A stretch of DNA of 56,379 bases, from NCBI GenBank assembly GCA_038217425.1, contig JBBQPM010000019.1, positions 1 through 56,379 of the forward strand. Reading direction: 5' to 3'. A program made the translations under genes and the position numbers. The notes under the pieces are model-generated. The model had not been told where the DNA came from and made no database searches. It worked only from the letters and a program-made list of their open reading frames with translations. Below, one piece after another: positions 1-10,000 of the stretch; position 1 is the first letter of the stretch, and each line of letters begins with the position of its first letter. The stretch is from JAIEPT01 sp038217425 (lineage in GTDB: Bacteria; Planctomycetota; Planctomycetia; Gemmatales; Gemmataceae).

Positions 1-2
1 GA

Positions 3-140
3 ACTCCACGGAGACGGGGCCCTATCCTCAAAGAGTCGGTCGAGCTGGCCCCAGCCATCATCGTTTTCGCCAAGCACTTGGGGCGAATCGCCGCCGACCA
101 TCGCTACAGTCGCTACCACGCTCACAGAATCTTGGCGTAA
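3..140 (+). CDS. Possible 3' end of a gene entering the window
   Basis: An open frame runs from the window edge to a TAA at 138-140 and gives about 45 residues (ending HRILA). Its codons mostly end in G or C and the composition looks protein-like, with an alternating hydrophobic/charged stretch. I do not recognise the family. It would overlap the convergent minus-strand gene by 19 bases, which is possible but weakens the call. The start lies outside the window. Confidence 0.25.
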   Translation, partial: TPRRRGPILKESVELAPAIIVFAKHLGRIAADHRYSRYHAHRILA

Positions 141-2590
141 CGCGTACGCAGAAACTCCGCGACCCGCTCGCGCTCCCGCTGCAGTTGCGGCAAGCGCAAG
201 TTTCGCAGACGTTGGCCCGCGCTGGGCGCATCGGTCCGTTCCGTGTCCGCGAGCGGGGTGAAACGGCTCAATCGCTCTTTCTTGGCATCGTCGAGCGGGC
301 CCGTACGCAGCGCTTCGGGGAGTTCCTTCGCCCAGAGGGTGCGCAGGCCGGCGCCGGTCAGTTTCTCCTTGCCGAGCTTCGTCCATTTCGCCACGTCGGG
401 ATAACCGGAAATCTTGACAAGATCCAGACTCAAGCCGACGCGCCGCCTGGCGAGGGCGTCCGCGTCGATGCGCCGCAATTCGTCGGGGGCCGAATCGGGG
501 CTTTCCAGCGTCAGACGATGCAGACGCAGTCCCACGGTTTTGCTCGCCTTCCACAGCGCCTGGCGTTCCGGCGCCGACCAGATCGGGCTGGCGAGCAGGT
601 GCTGGATTTCCGCGTAGGTCTCGGCCGTGCCGTCTTCTTGGACGCGTAGGCATTTCGCGTAGCGTTCGTGTAGGCGTTTCAGCAGCGTGGTGCGTGGACT
701 CGTGTTATCCGGGTTCCACGTGTCGACGCTGACGAGCCAGTTCTTCCACGCCGACTCCTCCGCCGGGTCGAGCGTGGCGACATGGCTCAGGATCGCCGCG
801 AGGCTCGGAAGGTGCAGCAGCGCGAGGTCGAGCTCGACGCGCACGGCCCGGTCGCTCTCGGCGGATCGCAGCGCCTGTAGGTAATGTTGCTCAGCAAGTT
901 TGCATTCGCCGGGGACGTCTTTCCATTGGGTATCGAACAGGCCAAAGAGTTTTTTCTCGACCCCGTCGCGCTGGGTTTCGGCCTTTTGAAACGCCTCGAC
1001 GCCGCTGGCGAGCGAGGCGGGTTCGAGGGCGACGAGGATGCAGAAACGCTCGGCCAGACGCTTGAGATTGAGCCAGCGATGCACGGCTTCGGTCGGCCAG
1101 GGGGACTCATTCATTCGCGCGCGCTCGACCAGATCGCGCAGCCGGGCGAACGCTTTCGTCTCGACCGAATCGGAGCCCCCGGCCTCCCGCACCAGACCGT
1201 CCAGTAACAGCACTTTGCCAGGGGACAGGTTCGGCGCGTCGCACGCCAAGTCGAAGAGGAGCTTTTGCACTCGACCCGGAGTCAGCTTCTTGAGCTTCTC
1301 CTTGAGTTCGCCGAGATTCTTGTCGATGTCCTCCTGCTTTGATTTCTCGATTTTTTCCGGTGCGACGCCGGGCTCGGGGATTTTGGGCAGAAGCGTCTTG
1401 AGCTGGGCGAGAAAGTCGTCCAGCGCCGGTTCGGATTTGGCGCCGGCATGCTGGAAGCTGGCTGAGGCAACGGTGATCGGCGCCGGCCGGGATTTCGCCA
1501 GAGCTTCGCCGAAGTTACTCAGTTCACCCTGAAGTTGCTCTTCGAGGCGGTCGTCTTCGATGCCGGCGCGCCAGCGCTGTTCGGCTTGCAAGAGCGACGT
1601 TTCCAGGTGGCGAAACAGCCGAGGGGCCAGGCGGAACGATTCGTTCTTGAGCCAATCGTCGCGTTTCTGCCAGCCAGCCGTCAGCCAGGCAGGATAGGAT
1701 TTTTCGAGCACCTGTGCGGGGCCGGGCGTCTCGGAGCGTAGATGGGCGAGGGTCGCGTCCACGATTTTCCCTCCGAGCGTCGGCACTTGATTTTGACCGC
1801 GATTGATCTTCGCCCACTGGTCGACGGCGCGGGTCACGTATTCGGCCAACTCGAAGAGGGAAACGCGACGATCCTTCGACGTATCGGCCTCGCCGCTCAA
1901 ACCGCGGTCGACGTAGTAGGCGAAGATCGAGTGCCCCAATTCCTCGGAAACATGAGAAACCTGACCGCCGGCGCACGAACGCAAGATCGGGTAGGTGAGA
2001 TTTTGCTTGGCGAGGTACTCGTGAACGTGGTCGGCAAAGTTTTCCTGAAGAACGCCGAGCCGCACGTCGTGCCAGGGACGCATCAGGTCGAGCAACAGCA
2101 GTTTGTGGGGAGCGGGGCATTCATTGAACGCGGCCAGGATTTCGCCGAGCTTGATCCAGCGATCAGGCTGATCGGGATGGCTGTCGCCGGGGAGGACGTA
2201 GACGTCGTCTCCCTCGCTGCGTCCCAGTGCGGTGAGATAGAGGATGGCCGTCTCTTCCTTGGTCTGCTTGAGGCCGCGCAAGAGTTCGCGGAACGAATCG
2301 CTCTCCTGGCTCACGTAGCCCTCGGCTTTCTTGCCGGAAAAACGCTGGAGGAGCAGGCGACTATCCTGCACCGCCTGCGGATTGGATGGGAGCAACGGCG
2401 ACTTGTACTCGCGGACCGCGAGCGTCACGAAATGGGGCGGCTTGATTTCTTTGGGGTAAAGCACCCAGGCGGCGAGCGTTCCAAGGATGGCCAACATCAC
2501 GCCCGCCAGCACGAAGAGAAGCGCCTTCTTGGAAGACGCATGCTTCCCGTCGGGAGCCGGAGACGCCTGACGCCAGGTGGATGCCGCCAT
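122..2590 (-). CDS. Membrane-anchored caspase-like (peptidase C14 fold) protein, catalytic dyad lost
   Basis: The 822-residue protein has one membrane segment at about residues 23-45. A caspase-like domain follows at about 52-265. The fold is recognisable from LLLLDL at 164-169, the SCAGGQVSHVSEE block at 205-217 and the later FAYYVDRGLSGEAD block, all typical of the bacterial caspase p20 region. The catalytic His position (normally in a GHG motif) reads ALG at 121-123. The catalytic Cys position (normally D-x-C) reads DLM at 168-170. By known family rules it should be proteolytically dead. The remaining 550 residues are helical and charged, without a domain I recognise. It is transcribed alone; a palindromic repeat lies just upstream. 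It may be a scaffold or sensor rather than a protease. Confidence 0.7.
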   Translation of the reverse strand: MAASTWRQASPAPDGKHASSKKALLFVLAGVMLAILGTLAAWVLYPKEIKPPHFVTLAVREYKSPLLPSNPQAVQDSRLLLQRFSGKKAEGYVSQESDSFRELLRGLKQTKEETAILYLTALGRSEGDDVYVLPGDSHPDQPDRWIKLGEILAAFNECPAPHKLLLLDLMRPWHDVRLGVLQENFADHVHEYLAKQNLTYPILRSCAGGQVSHVSEELGHSIFAYYVDRGLSGEADTSKDRRVSLFELAEYVTRAVDQWAKINRGQNQVPTLGGKIVDATLAHLRSETPGPAQVLEKSYPAWLTAGWQKRDDWLKNESFRLAPRLFRHLETSLLQAEQRWRAGIEDDRLEEQLQGELSNFGEALAKSRPAPITVASASFQHAGAKSEPALDDFLAQLKTLLPKIPEPGVAPEKIEKSKQEDIDKNLGELKEKLKKLTPGRVQKLLFDLACDAPNLSPGKVLLLDGLVREAGGSDSVETKAFARLRDLVERARMNESPWPTEAVHRWLNLKRLAERFCILVALEPASLASGVEAFQKAETQRDGVEKKLFGLFDTQWKDVPGECKLAEQHYLQALRSAESDRAVRVELDLALLHLPSLAAILSHVATLDPAEESAWKNWLVSVDTWNPDNTSPRTTLLKRLHERYAKCLRVQEDGTAETYAEIQHLLASPIWSAPERQALWKASKTVGLRLHRLTLESPDSAPDELRRIDADALARRRVGLSLDLVKISGYPDVAKWTKLGKEKLTGAGLRTLWAKELPEALRTGPLDDAKKERLSRFTPLADTERTDAPSAGQRLRNLRLPQLQRERERVAEFLRTRYAKIL

Positions 2591-2633
2591 GATTGTTCCT
2601 ATTTGCCGGCATTCCAGAGATGTTCAAAATGCT

Positions 2634-2754
2634 TAACCACAGAGACACCGAGAGCTCAGAGAAAAGGAATAAGAGAAATGGGAGGGCGAAGGAAAAGCTA
2701 CTCATGCTCTGCATTTTCTTCCCCTTCTCTGTGCCCTCTGTGTCTCTGTGGTTA
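2634..2754. repeat. Inverted repeat, CCACAGAGACAC family, copy 1
   Basis: TAACCACAGAGACAC at 2634-2648 is exactly complementary to 2740-2754, with further imperfect pairing inside (CTCAGAGAA against TTCTCTGTG). The element fills most of the gap between the caspase-like gene start and the end of the next minus-strand gene. A second copy of the same style lies at 19481-19584. Such CACAGAG-rich inverted repeats look like small non-autonomous mobile elements; no coding capacity is seen. Confidence 0.8.
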
Positions 2755-2786
2755 GGTTTTTGTTCGTTTCTGAAGCGCCCCCTAAA

Positions 2787-3944
2787 CTACTTGCTCGGCT
2801 TCAGCGGCGACCCGTCCAAAAAGTCGCGCGGCATCAACTCGAAGCTGCGCCAGGCCATCGGCTGATAGACGTAATCTTCCGAGCGAGGCTGATGGTGGAA
2901 CGCGAGCCAGTACCACACGACGACGTCCGCGTTCTCGGTCGCCTCGCCGTTATTATACGTCGGCAGCGCGTCCATGGATGTCCGTTTGTCGCTCGCGGAG
3001 TACGGGATTTCCTTGGGATGCGAACGCGTCACCCAGAGATCGTGGTCGAGCCCGCGCTCGCTTTTCTGGCCGCGGAAGATGCCGGTGTTGCCGGGGACGA
3101 GTTGGTAGGAACGCGACAGCCCCAGGGCGTTCTTCGACGCATGATTGACGACGCGCCACGAACGGAACGTCTCCAGGTTGCACGAGCGACCCGATTCCGT
3201 TTTGATCGGCGTCCAGGTCGGCTTGGCACGGGCGTCGGTCTCCTTCACCCAGTTGAATTCCTCGACCGTATTGCTCGGCCCATCGACGTCGAAGTCGAGC
3301 CGAAAGAGATAATTGTGCACATGCCCCGGCGCCCGCACCTTGGATCCGTCCTTCTTCGTCCCCACGAGCGGCGCGAACGGCGTGCCGTCGCCCTCTTGAA
3401 GGTGCTGCGGCACGCCGGTGGCGCCGATCTCGGGGACGATCGTGCCGTCGTCACGGAACTTCCAGCGCAGGATGTACGTGTATCCGTCCTCGCCGCCGGG
3501 GAACCAGGCGGCGCTCCACAGCACCAGCATCTTGCCGGGCACTCGGCCATGGATGCCGAGATAATTGACGCCGGTATTTTCTTCATGGAGCATGACGACC
3601 GCAGGCTTGGCCTTTTTGGGTACATTGCCGTCGGCATCGAACGCTTTACACCAGTTGCCGGAGGCGCAGTCTATGCCCGGTTGCAAAACCTCGCGCCGCT
3701 TGCCGAAGCCGCCGTCGGTCAGATCGACGGGGCGAGGCGAACCTTCGTCGTACGGCACGAAGATCTCCGCCAGCCCCGCGTACTTGAGCACGAGCCGATT
3801 TTGATAGCGAACGTCGGTGAGCACGAGCCCCTCGACCTTGCGCATCGACCAACGGAAGGACCAACCTTCCCACTCGACGAGTTTGCCGGGCTGGGCCTGG
3901 AGGAACGCAGGGAGCAGAAAGAGTGCGAGCAAGGATCGGAGCAT
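2787..3944 (-). CDS. Copper amine oxidase-like exported protein (catalytic domain only)
   Basis: The 385-residue protein has a short signal peptide (residues 1-17) followed by what I read as the C-terminal catalytic domain of copper amine oxidases. Matching blocks are VEGLVLTDVRY (37-47), LAEIFVPY (58-65), the DC..G....FDA block (92-103), RDDGTIVPEIGATG (164-177), HVHNYLFRLDFDVDG (208-222) and WYWLAFHHQPRSED (344-357). The H-x-H copper ligands (208 and 210) and a distal His (351) are present. The Tyr that becomes the TPQ cofactor aligns with Tyr155, but its context is GYTY instead of the usual NY(D/E)Y, so cofactor formation is uncertain. The N2/N3 domains of classical enzymes are absent. Its ATG lies 4 bases after the RT stop, so it may be co-transcribed with that operon, although its function looks unrelated. 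Confidence 0.65.
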   Translation of the reverse strand: MLRSLLALFLLPAFLQAQPGKLVEWEGWSFRWSMRKVEGLVLTDVRYQNRLVLKYAGLAEIFVPYDEGSPRPVDLTDGGFGKRREVLQPGIDCASGNWCKAFDADGNVPKKAKPAVVMLHEENTGVNYLGIHGRVPGKMLVLWSAAWFPGGEDGYTYILRWKFRDDGTIVPEIGATGVPQHLQEGDGTPFAPLVGTKKDGSKVRAPGHVHNYLFRLDFDVDGPSNTVEEFNWVKETDARAKPTWTPIKTESGRSCNLETFRSWRVVNHASKNALGLSRSYQLVPGNTGIFRGQKSERGLDHDLWVTRSHPKEIPYSASDKRTSMDALPTYNNGEATENADVVVWYWLAFHHQPRSEDYVYQPMAWRSFELMPRDFLDGSPLKPSK

Positions 3945-3948
3945 GGGA

Positions 3949-5259
3949 TTAAGGGGAGTGGGGGGCGGTGTCGGCGAGGGTTTGCAACGCTTGCATCATC
4001 TTGCGGCCCAGGTCGGGGTGTGTCAAGCAGACATACGCGGCCAATCCGCGCAGTCGCTCGATCGATTCCCCGGCGCGGAGCGGTTTGCCCTGCTGCAAAT
4101 TATGGATCGCCGCCCGCAGTTGCCGGCGCACGTCGCGCGGCACGCGCGGCGACTCGGGCCCGTTCACGATCAGGCCGGTGACGCGCTGGGCGCCTCCCGA
4201 CCGGGCAATCCGCGTCTTCTCGGGATGGATGCGAAAACCCTCGCCGGCCGCGATCTTCTTGACGAAGCCGATCAGTTTCGCCAGCCTCGGCTCGCCCGCG
4301 AAATCTGCGGGGAGGCTGAACGTCAGATCGTCGGCGTAGCGGGTGTAACGCCAGCCGAGCTTCGACGCCAATCCCGTCAGGCGCTGGTCGAGTCGCAGGC
4401 AGAGCGTGCTGGTGAGGGCCGGGCTCGTCGGCGCCCCTTGCGGCAAACAGCGCGGGCCGAGCGAGACGTAGTACGTCGTCCCTTGATGCACGACGACCTC
4501 GCGCGGCGCCTCGGTGCACAAGAGAGCGAGCAGCGTGGCGACGCGCTCGCCATAACCCGCCTTGCGAAACACGCCCTTCACGCGCCGCCAGGTCACGGTC
4601 GGGAAGAAGTTTTTCACGTCCATTTTGAGCACGACGCGGGCGCCGATGTGGCTGCGGGCGTTGCTGAGCGTCCCCCGGCCCGCCAGGAAGCCGTGGACGG
4701 CGCCGTGAACGACGAGCCGTTCCGCGATGTTGCGCAAGATCCAGTGCTGCGCCGCCTTTAACTTCGGGAGCGGCGCCCAGATCGGCCGGGGCGAGCCGTC
4801 GCGCTTGGCGAGCGTGAAACGACGGTAATGAATTCGCACCGCCGCGTCGCGGTGGTACGTCAACCAACGCAACTCGCTGAGCGTGAGACCCAGCAATTCG
4901 GCAAGTTCCTTCGGCCCCTCGATCTGCGGCACGCCCAGCTCCGCCAGGCGTTCGGGGCCCTTGGCGAGATCGTAGCGGTCGGGCTTCTTGTCGTCGCTCC
5001 AGAAGACGCCCTCGCCGAGATGGACGATGTTCTGGGCACGATACGCCTGCCAGGCCAGCCGCGCGAGCTTCCGTCGCTCCAGGGATTCTTGCTTCCGCGC
5101 TTTCTTGTAGGCCTCGAGTTCCTTCTCCTTAAGATCCTTGGGTTCCTTGTGCTGGACGAGGAAACCGCGGGACTTGAGTTCGTTCTGAATGTACGCGGGG
5201 ATGCCGCCAGCTTGCATGATGGCTTGCCAGAGCGCCTGCAAATCCGCCTGCTTCGCCAC
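3949..5259 (-). CDS. Retron-type reverse transcriptase
   Basis: This 436-residue reverse transcriptase is predicted to copy part of a structured RNA into msDNA. Palm motifs visible are the motif A block KMDVKNFFP (212-220, catalytic Asp214), QGAPTSP (274-280) and the catalytic YADD box (308-311). Two retron-specific marks are present: N-A-x-x-H as NARSH (200-204) and the VTG triplet (360-362) in GLIVN context. There is no maturase/X domain or endonuclease, so it is not a group II intron protein. An unusual 140-residue N-terminal extension is rich in Lys, Glu and Arg (about 35-75, probably helical). Start GTG at 5259 lies one base after the SWIM gene stop, with GGGAG about 10 bases upstream. 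It is the fourth gene of a coupled operon. Retron RT assignment is strong; membership of type XIII rests on the neighbours. Confidence 0.88.
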   Translation of the reverse strand: MAKQADLQALWQAIMQAGGIPAYIQNELKSRGFLVQHKEPKDLKEKELEAYKKARKQESLERRKLARLAWQAYRAQNIVHLGEGVFWSDDKKPDRYDLAKGPERLAELGVPQIEGPKELAELLGLTLSELRWLTYHRDAAVRIHYRRFTLAKRDGSPRPIWAPLPKLKAAQHWILRNIAERLVVHGAVHGFLAGRGTLSNARSHIGARVVLKMDVKNFFPTVTWRRVKGVFRKAGYGERVATLLALLCTEAPREVVVHQGTTYYVSLGPRCLPQGAPTSPALTSTLCLRLDQRLTGLASKLGWRYTRYADDLTFSLPADFAGEPRLAKLIGFVKKIAAGEGFRIHPEKTRIARSGGAQRVTGLIVNGPESPRVPRDVRRQLRAAIHNLQQGKPLRAGESIERLRGLAAYVCLTHPDLGRKMMQALQTLADTAPHSP

Positions 5260-5260
5260 G

Positions 5261-7096
5261 TCAATCTCCCGTCACGCTGAGAAACCCCGCGTCCGCCAAC
5301 TCGCCCAGTCGGGCGAAATACGCCGTGCGCGCCGCGTCCACGCTGGGGAACTTCAGCGTCTGCCGGCGCAAATCCTGCCCGGCGTCGCCCCAGCGCAGGA
5401 TCATCTTCTGCCGATCGAGCGTCACCTGGAACACGCGCTCGCCGTGAGCGTCCCGCCGCGTGAACGCCTTCGTCTCGATCGTGACGAGCTGCCGGGCCTC
5501 GGCGCCTTCGCCGCGTCGCTTCTCTTCCTGCGCCCACGCCAACCGCAGCGCGATGAGATGGGCGCACGGTCCGGCCTTGAGCCCCTGCTTGCGAAACAGC
5601 GAGCACGTGCATTCCGCCTTCAGCACCTGTCCCTCGTCTCCTAGCAGCAACTGCGGCCGATAATCGCGGCGATCCTCGGCGACCGTCACCTTGCCGGTCA
5701 GTTCCAGTCCCGTCCCTGGGATGCGATTCTCCGGCGCCAGCTCGATGGCTTGTTGTCGTTGCGCGAGGTCGTGGGCCACGCGCTGGCGTGGCGAACGATA
5801 CTGCAACTTCACGAGATCGAGCGGCGTCTCCACCAGCGGTCGAAGGCGGTACACGTCGCGCGCGAGATCGAACATGAGCCGGCCTTCCTGGCAGCCGCGC
5901 TGCAGCGTCTCGGCGAGCACCGTTTTCTTGAGCTGCGTCCCCTTTTTGAGATCGGCGAAACTCGCGGACCACAGGCCGGCCGCGAGGTACTTGATGATCG
6001 TCAGTAAATTCTCCGACGATTCCGTCGGGCGCGGTAACAGGAGATCGAACTGCAGCGCCTGCGACCAGTTCGCCGCGGTGAAGCCGGTGAGCCCCAGCGT
6101 CAGCGTCACGCCCTGCCCGCGGAAGATCCAAAAGCTCGGTAGTCCCGAACCGAGCACGCAGACGTCGATCGTCTCGAGGTACGGCAGGAGCCGTTGCATG
6201 AGCAGGAGCCGGCGTCGGCCCCAGATGCGGACGACGCGCGCGACCGAGCCTTGGTAGATGCCGGCCGAACTCGCGAGGACCGTCTCCCATGGTTCGAGCA
6301 CGAGTCGCGCCGGTTCGCCGGGGACGAGTTCGACGCGCAGTCCGCGCCGTTTGCCCTTCTGATCCGCATGCATGCGGAGATGCCGAAGGACGTTGTAAAC
6401 GTCCATCGGCGCCAGCTTGAAACGCAAGAGCGGCAGCGACGCGGCCGATTGCACCTGCAGCAATCCGCGCAGCCAGGCGTCGGGGACGTTCAGTTTCTTC
6501 TCGATAACGGGCCGGGTCTCGCTGGTGGTCACGCCGACGCTCGCGGAGCCGATGCTCAAATGCGTCGCACGGTAGCTGCGCATCTGCTCAAGGCCGTCGA
6601 ACAGGGCCGGGCTGAAGTCGATGTTGGTGACGCCGAAGGTCGGCTCGGCATCGAGTTCGAAGAGCGCGTGATCGAGATGGAGCTGGGCGTAGCTGCTTTC
6701 GTCCTTGCTGAAAACCTCGAACAGCACGCCGTCGGGATGGACGGCGACGATCGGGTCGAGGATCATCGCGGCCAGCGGATCGGTGCGGTGCAGCCAGGAG
6801 AAGTAGGCCTGCTGCGCCTGCCAGAGCCCGAGTCCGGCCGACTCTTTCTTGAGACGCAAGTACGCGAGGTAGGCGGTGCGGTCCTTGGGGTGGTAACGAT
6901 AATCGCTGGCGACGACGGCGTACAGGGCGGAAAGGGCCTCGCGCAGCAGCAACGGCTGGCGCACCCGACCCGCCAGTGCGACCGGCGGACGCAGCAGATC
7001 GCCCACCAGCGCGACCTCGCCCCCCGCGACCTGGCTCGCGCCGGCGTAGGAAAGCGCGATCGGCGTCCGCGCCGCCTCGTCGTCGATCTCAGCCAT
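5261..7096 (-). CDS. SWIM zinc-finger protein with C-terminal WGR-like domain
   Basis: The 611-residue protein contains a SWIM zinc finger with ligands Cys496, Cys498, Cys511 and His513 (pattern C-x-C-x12-C-x-H). SWIM domains bind nucleic acids or proteins. After it, residues about 535-607 resemble a WGR domain, the DNA-end/nucleic-acid module of PARP1, but the signature reads W-G-D (569-571) instead of W-G-R. The first 480 residues are mixed alpha/beta and unassigned; winged-helix content is expected for the family I compare it with. The start chosen is ATG at 7096, which overlaps the stop of the preceding HEAT gene by 8 bases (ATGGCTGA). The upstream in-frame ATG at 7159 would overlap much further. 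I recall type XIII retrons encoding a SWIM partner, so this is probably an accessory or sensor subunit of the RT system. Confidence 0.8.
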   Translation of the reverse strand: MAEIDDEAARTPIALSYAGASQVAGGEVALVGDLLRPPVALAGRVRQPLLLREALSALYAVVASDYRYHPKDRTAYLAYLRLKKESAGLGLWQAQQAYFSWLHRTDPLAAMILDPIVAVHPDGVLFEVFSKDESSYAQLHLDHALFELDAEPTFGVTNIDFSPALFDGLEQMRSYRATHLSIGSASVGVTTSETRPVIEKKLNVPDAWLRGLLQVQSAASLPLLRFKLAPMDVYNVLRHLRMHADQKGKRRGLRVELVPGEPARLVLEPWETVLASSAGIYQGSVARVVRIWGRRRLLLMQRLLPYLETIDVCVLGSGLPSFWIFRGQGVTLTLGLTGFTAANWSQALQFDLLLPRPTESSENLLTIIKYLAAGLWSASFADLKKGTQLKKTVLAETLQRGCQEGRLMFDLARDVYRLRPLVETPLDLVKLQYRSPRQRVAHDLAQRQQAIELAPENRIPGTGLELTGKVTVAEDRRDYRPQLLLGDEGQVLKAECTCSLFRKQGLKAGPCAHLIALRLAWAQEEKRRGEGAEARQLVTIETKAFTRRDAHGERVFQVTLDRQKMILRWGDAGQDLRRQTLKFPSVDAARTAYFARLGELADAGFLSVTGD

Positions 7097-10000
7097 GCGC
7101 CTTCCTCCCGATGCGCCGCGAACGGTACAACCCACGCCAGGCCGTCTTACGAATTTCATCGGACTCGGCAGGATTTCGGGCCAACGCGAGCAGGTTTACC
7201 TCCACGCTCTCGTCGCCCAGATGCGCCAGCCCCTCCAGCGCGCCGAGCCGAGCCGATTCCGCGAGCTGCCCATTCTCCGCGACGGCGAGCAGCCCTTCGC
7301 GATCGCGCCGCTTTACGATCTCCGCCAGCGCCAGGCCCTGCGCGTGCGGCGACTCCAATCCTGCCCGCAACGTCTCGCCGCGAACGACGTCGGGCGTTTG
7401 CAAGAAACGCTGAAAGGCCGTGTGATCCCAGACGATCCGGTCCGCCAAGTCCGACGACGTTCTCGGCTGTTGACGCACCAAGCCCAGAGCGGCGAGGCGG
7501 CGCAGCTCCGCGTCGTCCGAGTAGATCGCCTGCTCGAGCACGTTCGCCGTCACCGGGCTCGGCGTGCTGTGCGCGATCAGGTCGAACACCGCCCGCCGAA
7601 TGCTGCGATAATACGGATCATGCGGGAACGCCTCGGCCACCGGCTTGAGGCGATCGGCGGGCGCGCCGAGCTTCTTCGCCGTCCACAGGAGCGTCTCAAT
7701 GCACGCGATTTGTTCCTGCAGATCCGCGTCGTGTTCCACGCCGTGCCGCTGCATCCACTGACGGCGTTCGAGCCAGAGTTTGAGCCACTTGGCGAGCGCC
7801 CTGAGGAGCGTCGACAGGCCGTCCCTGGGCACCGGTTTGGAGCGCCCCAGAAGATGGGCGGCGACTCGTACGGGCCGGGGATGAGGATGATCGAGCGCCG
7901 CCAGAACGGCTTCAGACGCGACGCCGTTGCGCGTGAGCAGGATCTGCGCGAGCGCGGGCCAAACGTTGGGTGCAGCCGTGGGTAATAGGCCGAGGAGCCG
8001 CGCCGGCTCGCCGCGCTCGCCGACGCGGGTGAGGCAGGTATCGCGCAGGTCGAGTTCCTCGCCGCCGCTGCCGAGCCAGGCGTAATCGGGTTCGAGCGAA
8101 TGGACGCCCAGCGCCCCGTGCGCCGCCTTCAAGACCGCTCCAAAGGAGACCCGTTCCGGGAGCGGTGGATGCATGCGATTGCCGGCGCTGCGAAGCCAGC
8201 GCAGCAGCGTTTCATGGGTGGAGACGCGTACGTCCTCTGTCAGCGCTTCGATGGCGCGCTCGAGCGGATCGATCAGGCTGTAGTCGGGAGGCATTCGTTT
8301 CAGCTCTTCGATCACGCGGAAGAGCGCATCCCAACCGACAGGGAGCTTGAGCCGGCGCAGTCCGTTGATGCCGCAGCTGCGCATTTCCTCAGCGCCGACC
8401 GCGGCCTTTTCGAGCAGCGTCACGACTTGCTCGCGCGGATGGCGATGGCCGAGGGCGCCAAGCGCCTCGATCGCCTGGCAGCGCAAGGCGTGGCCTTCCT
8501 CATTGGCGAGCTTCCACAAGAGATCGAAGGCGCGGTCGTCCCCCAGTTCGCCCAGAGCCGTGACAGCCCGCTGTCGCAAGTCGAGGTCCGGCATGAACTC
8601 GACGGCCGACGTGAGGATCGCCAGACCTTCGCCTCGTTGTACGTGCGCCAGCCCTTCAGCTGCAATGAACTGCGTGACGGGGTCGGCGTGCCGCAAGCCG
8701 CGGATGAGCGGCTCCTTGGGGGACTGACGTTTGCGGGCGCGCCAGCCGATTGCTTCCACAGCGCCGCGGCGCAAGGCGTCTTCGCGATGATGCGCGAGTT
8801 GCGACAGGATCGGTTCCAGCTCATGGCTGCGCGACCAGCGCGCTCCCGGCAGGCATTCGTAGAGAATCGCCTGCTCGCGATGGCCGATGGCGTGCTGCAT
8901 GAGCTTCGCGAGGATCGGGTCGTGCCGCGGGAACTGTTCGCGGTCCCTCGCGCGATCGGCATCGTCGTCCTCGATGTCTTCGATCCACTGGTCGTAGCCG
9001 CTGATGGTGAGAACGGCTCGATACGCCTGGGCGTGCAGCCGTAGCGGCGTCGCCCAGTTCAGCAGCGCGTCGACGACTGCGGGACGACGGAAGTCGCCGA
9101 TCGCTCCGATGAGCGATTCGACGCAGGTAACGCGATCTTGCCGCAGCCGCTCAAGCAGCGCGAGCGGCGCCCGTCCGTCTCCCAGATTCCTGAGGGCGAA
9201 GATCGCGAGAATCAGATTCGACTCGTCGGGCGCCGAACGCAGCATCCGGACGAGCGGCTCGTAGGCCTGCGAATCCTTGCGCGCGGTGAGCGTATCCGAG
9301 GCGGCCAGCCGAACCTCCCGGTGCGGCGATTCGAGCGCACTGCGCAACAGCGCCGGCGCCTCCGCTTCGCGCTCGTAGTTCTCGGCAAGCCAACGGCACG
9401 CGAAGAGCTGCAGCGCAAGTTGAGGCGCTGCGAGCGCCGCCCGCGCTGCGTCCGCTTTTGCCATCTGCTGCAAGGCCAGCTTGAACGCCTCGGCGCCCAG
9501 GTGTCCGCGCATCAGCTCGAGCAGCGCCGCCCGGCGACGCTCGGCCGGGAGCTCCGCGAGCAACAGTTCGATGCCCCGAGAACCGAGGTCCGCATGGCCG
9601 ACGTCGATCGCTTGCCGGGCGAGCGTCTGGAGGTCGCTGGAATGCTGACGCAAAAAGTCGAACGCGGCGAATCGAACTTCCTGGCTGCGATGCGCGAGCA
9701 ACGGTACGAGCGCCGACTGGGCCGCGGATCGCAGCTTAAGGTTCTGCGCCGCCATCTCGGTCGCCAGTTTGAGGGGCGCGCGGAGGTCCGCGTCGTTCGT
9801 CGCACGCAACATTCCTAGCAGGGCGCCGAAGGCGATCGATTCGTAATCGCCGGCCCCCGCGAGTTCGGACTGAGGGCGTTCCTTGATGACGGCAATCTGG
9901 GAAGCGAATCGTTTGCTGTGCCCGAGCCAGGCCTGATCCCAGGGCGTTTGCTCCGTCTCGTCAAGCAGCGGCACGAGGGCAAGCGTCCGCGCCAGCATTT

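Noticed and set aside
2787..3944. PmoA/DUF6807-type protein
   Set aside because: My first impression, dropped because the H-x-H, DDGTI..E..ATG and final H..PR.ED blocks fit copper amine oxidases better.
3949..5259. Group II intron maturase
   Set aside because: No X/maturase or endonuclease domain, no intron RNA domain V/VI nearby, and the retron NAxxH and VTG motifs are present.
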